Shown piece after piece: positions 6,356-11,643 of a stretch of 11,643 bases of DNA. The translations under genes and the position numbers were made by a program. How positions within the stretch are numbered: the first letter of the stretch is position 1; every line of letters begins with the position of its first letter. The stretch spans positions 1 to 11,643 of the forward strand of contig CAYJEV010000056.1 of assembly GCA_964369265.1 (NCBI GenBank). The letters are read 5' to 3'. Under the pieces are notes generated by a model. The model ran no database searches and was not told the origin of the DNA. It worked only from the letters and a program-made list of their open reading frames with translations. This DNA comes from DAMCAP01 sp964369265 (GTDB lineage Bacteria; Bacillota; Clostridia; Oscillospirales; Ruminococcaceae).

Positions 6356-7600
6356 TTATAGTATATCCAAGTTATCAAAGCTTTCTGGCTTTACAAAATA
6401 ATAGCCTTGAGAGCTTTCGATTGAGTTTGCAACTATAATTTTTTGAATATCCTCATTTTCAACAAACTCCGCAACAATTTCAGAGCCTATCAGCCTTGCC
6501 ATATAGCAGATGGAATCTAATATAATATTGCTGTCTTTTCTAGTCACTAAAGTTCTTATAATATCGCCATCAATTTTGATGATATCTGGTTTTAGAGAGA
6601 TTATTGAGGTGTATGTTGCATAGCCAACACCAAAATCATCCACAGCAATTAAGCAACCTAACTTTCTAACCTCTTCTAAAAACTCAAAGAGAAGATTATT
6701 ATTGCTGTAATTTTCAGTTTCAACAAATTCGATTATAACTCTTTCTGGATGAGGATGAGCTTTCAGCCTTGGCAAAAACCATTCTCTAAAATCGTCTGAC
6801 TGCACATCATATAAAGATATGTTAATGCTAAGAGCGCTTTCCTTCCCTTCAAACATTTTTAGGGATTTATCAATCATCGCCTTGCTTAAAGGAAGATAGA
6901 GCTTTAGTTTTTTTGCAGCCTCTAAAAAGCTTGCTGGATAATGAATGCGCCCACCTTCGTCAATAACTCTCATCAAAGCTTCGTATTTGGTTATCTTGTT
7001 TAGTTTGTTGTTGTGTATGCCATGAAAAAATGGCACAACTTTATCGTTTTTAAGCGCATATGTCAACACATCAAAAAGCTTTAATAAATCTTCACGTTGT
7101 TGCTCAAGCTTTTCCTTTTCGTTTGTAACCTCAATAAAGTTGTTCTGCAAATCCTTATTTGCATAGTACGCACTAAGGCAGCGATTAACTAAATCAGTTC
7201 CAAAGGCAATTGCAAACCTTGACACACCGCTAAGCCCTGTTTGTTGCCCTCTTATAAGCTCATATTGTTCGTGATTAGTTTTCATTAGCTTGTAAAAATC
7301 TTCATCACTAATACTATCATTTGCAACTGCCATAAATGTTTTATAGGAATGAATATAAACATGAATGATATTATCTATTCCCATCTGTTTATAAGCCATA
7401 TTGCCCATAGCAAGGATTTCAGCGCTAGTGCGGTAATATTTTTCTTCATCAAAATTTGCCATCATCATGTCTGCATTCACTACTTCTGTCATGCAAATTT
7501 TGTTGAACTTATAGACCTCATTATCTATGAGAAACTGCTCATAACTTTTAACGTTAAATCTAACGTCAATATGTGAATTTTGCTGACTAGAAACATCCAT
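6356..7600 (-). CDS. EAL-domain cyclic-di-GMP phosphodiesterase with novel helical N-terminus
   Basis: About 414 residues from the preferred start (416 from an ATG two codons earlier, the numbering used here). The EAL domain (about 190-410) hydrolyses c-di-GMP to pGpG. Key residues are present: EAL signature E209 (YEALMR), N262 (SINIS), E293 (IIEFVE), D323-D324 (VDDFGVGY), K344 (IKID), E380 (AEFVEN) and Q400 (QGYYFVKP). Loop 6 reads DDFGVGY where T, S or A is usual, but the metal-binding residues are intact, so activity is likely. Residues 1-150 form a soluble, probably helical sensor region that I do not recognise, joined by a short coiled coil (about 150-178). There is no membrane segment and no GGDEF domain. 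Monocistronic, with its own consensus promoter. Target process unknown; motility or biofilm control is typical for the family. Confidence 0.92.
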   Translation of the reverse strand: MDVSSQQNSHIDVRFNVKSYEQFLIDNEVYKFNKICMTEVVNADMMMANFDEEKYYRTSAEILAMGNMAYKQMGIDNIIHVYIHSYKTFMAVANDSISDEDFYKLMKTNHEQYELIRGQQTGLSGVSRFAIAFGTDLVNRCLSAYYANKDLQNNFIEVTNEKEKLEQQREDLLKLFDVLTYALKNDKVVPFFHGIHNNKLNKITKYEALMRVIDEGGRIHYPASFLEAAKKLKLYLPLSKAMIDKSLKMFEGKESALSINISLYDVQSDDFREWFLPRLKAHPHPERVIIEFVETENYSNNNLLFEFLEEVRKLGCLIAVDDFGVGYATYTSIISLKPDIIKIDGDIIRTLVTRKDSNIILDSICYMARLIGSEIVAEFVENEDIQKIIVANSIESSQGYYFVKPESFDNLDIL

Positions 7601-7608
7601 AATCATTT

Positions 7609-7614
7609 CCTCCT
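7609..7614 (-). promoter_or_regulatory. Ribosome binding site that decides the EAL start
   Basis: AGGAGG on the minus strand is only 2 nt from the first in-frame ATG (7604-7606) but 8 nt from the second (7598-7600). The spacing favours the second ATG, giving an MDVSS start. Confidence 0.7.
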
Positions 7615-7670
7615 AATAAATATACCCCTCTGCCATATAAAACGCTATTGGAGGAATATAAAATCACTAA

Positions 7671-7707
7671 AGCTAATTCTTATTCAAACTAGCTCATAAA
7701 CTAGCTC
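7671..7707 (-). repeat. Direct repeat and alternative hairpin in the EAL leader
   Basis: On the minus strand GAGCTAGTTT occurs twice at a 12-bp period (7698-7707, then 7686-7695), starting within a few bases of the predicted transcription start. The downstream arm AATTAGCT (7671-7678) can pair over eight positions, with one G-U, with either copy, so two exclusive hairpins are possible. Operator and RNA-switch readings are both open. Confidence 0.4.
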
Positions 7708-7718
7708 TCAATAAAGCA

Positions 7719-7747
7719 ATTATATGACCTTTTATTAAATTTGTCAA
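7719..7747 (-). promoter_or_regulatory. Perfect consensus sigma-A promoter of the EAL gene
   Basis: On the minus strand TTGACA (7742-7747) and TATAAT (7719-7724) are separated by 17 bp, an ideal match. Predicted transcription start near 7712, giving a leader of about 110 nt. Confidence 0.85.
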
Positions 7748-7837
7748 TTAAAGTTTGATAATATAATGACAAAAACACTAAGCTTTTTAAGTATTCTGAC
7801 CTACTGATAAAATAATCTAACAAAAACTGAAAAGTTA

Positions 7838-7861
7838 GTAAATAATTTGATGTTTATTTAC
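7838..7861 (-). terminator. Weak hairpin at the end of the CobQ-like/DUF71 operon
   Basis: GTAAATAA and TTATTTAC (7854-7861 and 7838-7845) form a perfect 8-bp stem with an 8-nt loop, overlapping the stop codon. The stem is nearly all A-T and the following T-tracts are interrupted, so its strength is doubtful. Confidence 0.3.
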
Positions 7862-8520
7862 TATTTATTTGCCATTGGTTGCCTTATAACATAGTGGTCA
7901 ATAACCTGTTCTTCTGATAATATGAAGTTGACAGGCTTTTTAAATACTGGCCCATCATATACAAATGTGTGAAACTCGCCGTTCTCTCCGCAAGGGTCAG
8001 CGCCATACTCTGCTATTTTCTCTATCGTTTCAAGCGTTAGTTCTTTTCCAATAAAATCAGCAGAAAGCAGCTTTGTGTTTACAACAACAATAACAGCCTT
8101 AAAGCCACGATTTATAAATTCTTTAACAACCTCAACTCTATTCTTCTGCCATAGTGGAAAAATAGCCTCCAGCCCTAAAGGGTGGCATCTCTCTTCGCAC
8201 CAATCTCTATGCGCTTGAAGATCAATGTCGCCGTAGACACAGCCAGAAATGCCCTCTGTTTCTTTATAATGTTTAAGAGCTGCTTCAAAATCGGGAGCGT
8301 ATTCGCTTCCTCCCTTAGTGTTTATAATTTTTAGTGGAATCTCCATGCTATCAGCCACAGCCTGCAAAAGCTCCTTTGGAATGCAGTGAAACCAGCTAGT
8401 ATTCGTTTCTCTTGAGGTGTTCATTAAAGCTACAGCCTCCCAGCCAGCCTCTATCTGCTTTGCCACAGAAAGCATGCTATCCTTTCCACCACTAAAAGAT
8501 GCTACAAACTTATTTGCCAT
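7861..8520 (-). CDS. Dph6/DUF71-family ATP pyrophosphatase (ammonia-ligase type)
   Basis: 219 residues, the usual length of a single-domain DUF71 (COG2102) protein. The N-terminal PP-loop is SGGKDS (10-15), the ATP-pyrophosphatase signature of N-type amidoligases. Family motifs follow: YGDI (96-99), HRDWCEERC (103-111), PLW (122-124) and the C-terminal GADPCGENGEFHTF (173-186). The eukaryotic/archaeal relative Dph6 amidates diphthine with ammonia; bacteria do not make diphthamide, so the common database name diphthine-ammonia ligase would be misleading. A bacterial branch has been proposed from comparative genomics to act in B12 salvage. Here the gene starts 11 bases inside the end of a CobQ-like gene, with GGAGG 10 nt before its ATG, so coupling is likely. 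Amidation or activation of a corrinoid carboxylate is my inference. Confidence 0.88.
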   Translation of the reverse strand: MANKFVASFSGGKDSMLSVAKQIEAGWEAVALMNTSRETNTSWFHCIPKELLQAVADSMEIPLKIINTKGGSEYAPDFEAALKHYKETEGISGCVYGDIDLQAHRDWCEERCHPLGLEAIFPLWQKNRVEVVKEFINRGFKAVIVVVNTKLLSADFIGKELTLETIEKIAEYGADPCGENGEFHTFVYDGPVFKKPVNFILSEEQVIDHYVIRQPMANK

Positions 8521-9379
8521 TGCTTATTATCCTCCATAAACTTTCAAAATCTATCATTTTCTCAAATTCAGCCGCCAACCTATCAAGCTCTTTCTCCCTA
8601 TAGCTATGATAATCCATATCGCCAATTGACTTTGAGATAATTTCCTCTGTTTTCATTATTCCGTCCTCGGTTAAATCGTCTTCGTCCTCTAAATTTAAAT
8701 CAAGATGTGCGATAACCCCAAGGCAATCAACTCCAGTTTTCTCTTTTAAAATGCGTTTTCCATCCTCGAAATACTCTGTCTTGCCTTTCAGCTTGTTAAC
8801 AACAGTGCCAGCAACTAAAGCTCTTTCCTCTTCGCTAAAAAGCTCCATTGTTCCAACAATTGAGGCAAACACTCCCCCTCTTGAAATATCGCCAACAAGT
8901 ATAACAGGGCAGCTTACAGCAGTCGCAAATCCCATATTAGCAACATCATCCTTGTTTAAGTTAAGCTCAACAGGGCTTCCAGAGCCTTCAGCCACCACAA
9001 CATCATATTCATTGAGCAAAGAGTTATAGCAATCAACTACTATTGACTTTAGCTCTTTTTTTCTATCATTAAACTTGTGCGCAACAAACTCCCCAAGGCT
9101 TTCGCCCTTTAGCACAACTTCACAGCCACCATTCTTTATTGGCTTTAATAGTATTGGATTCATTCTCTCATCTGGCTTAATTTTACAAGCCACAGCCTGC
9201 ATAACCTGAGAGCTCGCAATCATTTTGCCCTCGCCTATAAACTGACTATTGCTAGTCATGTTCTGAGCTTTAAAAGGCGCAACCCTTACCCCCTTATTAG
9301 CAAGCAAGCGGCAAAGCGCCATTGTTAATGTCGATTTACCAACCCCAGAGGCTGTCCCCTGAAACATAACTGCTCCCAT
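8510..9379 (-). CDS. cobQ: CobQ-like cobyric acid synthetase lacking its glutamine amidotransferase domain
   Basis: 289 residues against roughly 490 for normal CobQ/CbiP, which amidates adenosylcobyrinic acid a,c-diamide using ATP and glutamine. The ATP-binding dethiobiotin-synthetase-like domain is complete: P-loop GTASGVGKST (8-17), APFKAQNM (34-41), MNPILLKP (73-80), EGSGSPVELNL (131-141), GDISRGGVFAS (163-173) and LDLNLEDEDD (226-235). The GATase_3 domain that should follow, with its Cys-His active site, is missing. Yet the last 30 residues (from about 258, SYREKELDRLA ... IDFESLWRII) match the extreme C-terminal helix of full-length CobQ. This looks like an in-frame loss of the middle, not a simple truncation. 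GGAG lies 9 nt before the ATG. It overlaps the DUF71 gene by 11 bases, so a shared ammonia-dependent role is plausible. Confidence 0.85.
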   Translation of the reverse strand: MGAVMFQGTASGVGKSTLTMALCRLLANKGVRVAPFKAQNMTSNSQFIGEGKMIASSQVMQAVACKIKPDERMNPILLKPIKNGGCEVVLKGESLGEFVAHKFNDRKKELKSIVVDCYNSLLNEYDVVVAEGSGSPVELNLNKDDVANMGFATAVSCPVILVGDISRGGVFASIVGTMELFSEEERALVAGTVVNKLKGKTEYFEDGKRILKEKTGVDCLGVIAHLDLNLEDEDDLTEDGIMKTEEIISKSIGDMDYHSYREKELDRLAAEFEKMIDFESLWRIISNGK

Positions 9380-9533
9380 TCCCCATATCTCCTATCTATA
9401 TTTTATTTTGTATTATTTAAAGCTTCATTCATAGAGCAATATTTATTAACGAACAACTCATTACATTGTCAATAATAAGCATTTCTTTCGATATAGTAAA
9501 TGCCTCTAAAAGCCAAAGTTTATCTAAATATAG

Positions 9534-9562
9534 AGTATATCACAATTAAAAGCTATAATCAA
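9534..9562 (-). promoter_or_regulatory. Promoter of the CobQ-like/DUF71 operon
   Basis: On the minus strand TTGATT (9557-9562) and TATACT (9534-9539) are 17 bp apart, with TGA directly before the -10 (extended -10). The leader would be about 150 nt. I searched it for a B12 box and for the conserved cobalamin riboswitch core and see neither. Confidence 0.6.
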
Positions 9563-9603
9563 TAATTTAATGTTTAGTAGCGAAATGAAATTAGTAATAT
9601 TGC

Positions 9604-9632
9604 TTGATTATGGAAGAAAATTGTATTATAAT
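9604..9632 (+). promoter_or_regulatory. Promoter of the hendecad-repeat protein / phosphotransacylase operon
   Basis: TTGATT (9604-9609) and TATAAT (9627-9632) are 17 bp apart, 36 bp before the start codon. Another TATAAT (9637-9642) has no matching -35. Confidence 0.65.
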
Positions 9633-9668
9633 TGAGTATAATGGAATTATTTAAGTGAGGAGTATTTT

Positions 9669-10649
9669 ATGAACAAACTTAAAAGCATATTCGGCGCAAT
9701 TGGTAGAGTTTTTAAAGGGATTTTTGGCGGTATTTTCAAGGTGTTCAAGCTCATTTTTGGTGGAATATTTAAAGTCTTTAAAGGCATTTTTGGAGGGATC
9801 GGCAAGCTGTTCAAGCGAAAAAAAGGCGACAAAGCCGAAAAACCTAAAAAAGAGGACAAGCCTAAACCAAACAAGAAAAAACTTATAATTATACTAATCA
9901 TTTTAGTTGTTTTGTTGGTGGGGATTGGAGTTGCCCTTGCTTTGTTTGGGAACTTTGGTGGGGCAGAAGCAAGCTCCTCATCATCTGCGCCAGAAATTAT
10001 TCTGATACCTGCCGAAGAAGTGGATATTATTTCTATTATGGATTCTGCGACACACGCGCGCATAAACGGAGTTACACTGCCTATAACACCAGGGCTTAGA
10101 ACAACAATAAACGAAAATGTAATTGCTGATGAGTGGAAACAGGCGACATACGAAGGCTCTTATGTTGATTTTGAGCTGTTGGCTGGAGATAAGGTTGTGG
10201 CTGAATTTGGCGAAACAACAATAGTTCATGTAAGTGATGTTCAGGAAGTGGAATATTTCTTCCCTCGCGATAGATATGATTATATATTAGAGCTAGTTCG
10301 TGCAAATGCCGATACAAGCATTAGGGCTGGCAATGCCGAGTTTGATGAAATGATATTTAGCATTAACAATCTTGAAGGGCATGGTGTGTTATCAGGAACA
10401 GAGCTTGAGGAGTTTTATTCAATTCCAGAGCTTACTATCTACACCCCTGTTTATGAATTTGACATACCAAAAAACTCTGTTCTAAGCCTTTACAATGCAG
10501 ACAGAAGCTCGTATATACATATATTTAAGCTAGGAAACGACCCAACTCTTGCACTGAAAAGATTAAGCCACGATAGTTACATCTATTTTAGAATGCCAGA
10601 GGAACATTTTGAGGAGATTTTTGATAAGTATAGCGCTGAGGCTAAGTAA
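9669..10649 (+). CDS. Single-pass membrane protein with an N-terminal 11-residue amphipathic repeat
   Basis: 326 residues, family not recognised. There is no signal peptide. Residues 4-47 are four tandem 11-mers of the type FKGIFGGIFKV, glycine-rich, cationic and amphipathic if helical. A strongly basic, Lys/Pro-rich linker (48-71) leads to one transmembrane helix (about 72-94). By the positive-inside rule the repeats face the cytoplasm. Outside, a Ser-rich spacer (101-106) precedes a 220-residue domain with alternating strand-like and acidic segments, including a possible short beta-rich module (about 108-198) and a second half to 326. No catalytic motif is evident. GAGGAG lies 6 nt before the ATG. 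A phosphotransacylase gene starts 30 bases after the stop with no promoter between, so they are probably cotranscribed. A membrane-shaping or envelope role is inference only. Confidence 0.85.
   Translation: MNKLKSIFGAIGRVFKGIFGGIFKVFKLIFGGIFKVFKGIFGGIGKLFKRKKGDKAEKPKKEDKPKPNKKKLIIILIILVVLLVGIGVALALFGNFGGAEASSSSSAPEIILIPAEEVDIISIMDSATHARINGVTLPITPGLRTTINENVIADEWKQATYEGSYVDFELLAGDKVVAEFGETTIVHVSDVQEVEYFFPRDRYDYILELVRANADTSIRAGNAEFDEMIFSINNLEGHGVLSGTELEEFYSIPELTIYTPVYEFDIPKNSVLSLYNADRSSYIHIFKLGNDPTLALKRLSHDSYIYFRMPEEHFEEIFDKYSAEAK
9678..9809 (+). repeat. Four tandem 33-bp coding repeats (11-residue units)
   Basis: Units 9678-9710, 9711-9743, 9744-9776 and 9777-9809. Units 2 and 3 share 10 of 11 residues, yet 8 of those 10 codons differ silently, showing old copies held by selection on the peptide. 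Confidence 0.85.
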
Positions 10650-10679
10650 GGCTTTGCGTTAAAATATGAGGAGGGAAAT

Positions 10680-11582
10680 ATGACTATAACCAACTTTGAG
10701 CAACTTATTGACACACTGAAATCTAGCAAAGAGAAAAAGAGAATGGCTGTTGCAGCGGCAGCCGATAACCACACACTAGAAGCTGTGCTTGATGCCTATA
10801 ACAAAGGCATTATCACACCAATTTTAGTTGGTGATGAAAACATTATTAAATCTGAAATTAAAGCTCTTGGAGGAAATCCAGAGGAATTTGAGGTTTATGA
10901 TGAGCAGGATTTGCTTAAATGTTGCGACAAGGCTGTTACTATAGTTAGGGAAGGCAAGGCTGACTTTTTAATGAAAGGCCTTGTCGATACTAAGCATATA
11001 CTAAAAGCTGTTGCGAATAAAGAAACAGGACTTTCAACTGGTTCTATCATGAGCCATATAAGCATGTTTGAGATACCAACATATCATAAGCTTGTTGTTG
11101 TGACTGATGGAGGAATGCTTCCTTATCCTGATTTAATGCAAAAGAAGTGCATAATTGAGAATGCTGTTGCGACATTTAAAAAGATAGGCTATAAAAAGCC
11201 GAAGGTTGGCGTGCTTTGTTGTGTTGAAAAGGTTAATCCTAAAATGCCTGAAACTATAGAAGCAAGCGAGCTTAAAGAGATGAATTTAAAGGGCGAAATC
11301 GCTGACTGCGTTGTTGAAGGCCCTATCTCATACGACTGCGCTATGGATAAAGAAGCAGCTGACTTTAAGGGATATAAGAGCGAAGTTGCTGGGGACGCTG
11401 ATATTTTAGTTGCTCCCAACATTCATGCTGGAAACATTATGGGCAAAATGCTTTCTAACACAATGAGAGCGAGAATGGCTGGTTTTATAGCTGGTGCAAA
11501 ATGCCCTATTGTGTTGACTTCAAGGGCTGCAACGGCAGAGGAGAAGTTTTTATCTATTTGTATATGCGCAGCGAATGCGTAA
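10680..11582 (+). CDS. ptb: Phosphate butyryltransferase-family phosphotransacylase
   Basis: 300 residues, the standard length of Ptb. The enzyme moves an acyl group between CoA and phosphate (butyryl-CoA to butyryl-phosphate), the step before ATP formation by butyrate kinase. Family motifs run in order: MKGLVDTKHILKAV (98-111), MSHISMFEIP (124-133), VTDGGM (141-146), EKVNPKMPET (183-192), VEGPISYDCAMDKEAA (212-227), GDADILVAPNIHAGN (238-252) and GAKCPIVLTSRAATAEEK (272-289). Sequence alone does not separate butyryl, branched-chain or acetyl preference; annotation as phosphate acetyltransferase would be an alternative. AGGAGG lies 5 nt before the ATG. It follows the hendecad-repeat gene by 30 bp. 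A kinase partner (buk or ackA) would be expected downstream but only 61 bases remain, with no clear terminator in them. Confidence 0.93.
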   Translation: MTITNFEQLIDTLKSSKEKKRMAVAAAADNHTLEAVLDAYNKGIITPILVGDENIIKSEIKALGGNPEEFEVYDEQDLLKCCDKAVTIVREGKADFLMKGLVDTKHILKAVANKETGLSTGSIMSHISMFEIPTYHKLVVVTDGGMLPYPDLMQKKCIIENAVATFKKIGYKKPKVGVLCCVEKVNPKMPETIEASELKEMNLKGEIADCVVEGPISYDCAMDKEAADFKGYKSEVAGDADILVAPNIHAGNIMGKMLSNTMRARMAGFIAGAKCPIVLTSRAATAEEKFLSICICAANA

Positions 11583-11643
11583 GGGATTTGCATTAAACTT
11601 GCAGTGTTCCGCCAGGTAGAGTAAAAGTTTTGCTAAATTTTTT

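Noticed and set aside
8510..9379. CobQ-like gene as a frameshifted pseudogene
   Set aside because: The reading frame is open from P-loop to the CobQ-like tail, all ATPase motifs are intact and no GATase fragment is visible in the other frames nearby.
9647..10063. 138-codon minus-strand ORF with proline-rich repeats (PPKMPLKTL-like)
   Set aside because: It is the antisense of the 33-bp repeats in the hendecad protein gene; it lacks a good ribosome binding site and its repeats simply mirror the sense strand.
11583..11643. Terminator after the phosphotransacylase gene
   Set aside because: The sequence ends in a T-run, but I find no stable stem before it; the window may stop before a downstream kinase gene.

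Overview
The window is 11.6 kb of AT-rich, low-GC DNA that reads as a chromosomal piece of an anaerobic Firmicute (class Clostridia, possibly Lachnospirales-like). The evidence is near-consensus sigma-A promoters, strong AGGAGG-type ribosome binding sites, a Sec/lipobox lipoprotein, a clostridial-style chemoreceptor, an OmpR-type two-component pair and a phosphotransbutyrylase-family gene. The genus cannot be named from the sequence. I see no tRNA, rRNA, CRISPR array, transposase or phage gene.

Layout. (1) 41-1096 (-): a secreted lipoprotein with a degenerate PrsA/SurA-like architecture. (2) 1097-1652: a long divergent spacer with a promoter for each flanking gene. The leader of the + gene holds a possible H-type pseudoknot and a 23-codon ORF that overlaps the chemoreceptor start. 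(3) 1653-3425 (+): a methyl-accepting chemotaxis protein, separated by a bidirectional terminator from (4) 3510-5536 (-): an OmpR-family response regulator and a membrane histidine kinase in one operon. (5) 5537-5732: a divergent control region with four CC-centred half-sites at an exact 11-bp period, the usual geometry of OmpR/PhoB boxes, leading to (6) 5733-6254 (+): a small secreted protein built on a 56-residue repeat. (7) 6356-7600 (-): an EAL-type cyclic-di-GMP phosphodiesterase with an unrecognised helical N-terminus, driven by a perfect consensus promoter. (8) 7861-9379 (-): a two-gene overlapping operon with a CobQ-like synthetase that lacks its whole glutamine amidotransferase domain but keeps the CobQ C-terminal tail, followed by a Dph6/DUF71-type ATP pyrophosphatase (ammonia-ligase family). 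(9) 9669-10649 (+): a single-pass membrane protein whose cytoplasmic N-terminus is four tandem 11-residue amphipathic repeats. It is followed 30 bp later by (10) 10680-11582 (+): a phosphate butyryl/acetyltransferase. The last 61 bases hold no gene or clear terminator.

How the parts may work together. The two-component system probably controls the divergent secreted repeat protein and perhaps itself. The GATase-less CobQ and the DUF71 protein look like a coupled, ammonia-dependent amidation pair in corrinoid metabolism or salvage, which is the most interesting lead here. The hendecad-repeat membrane protein is the second: its repeats are kept at protein level while their codons have diverged. 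The chemoreceptor and EAL protein suggest a motile or surface-sensing organism, but nothing links them directly in the sequence.
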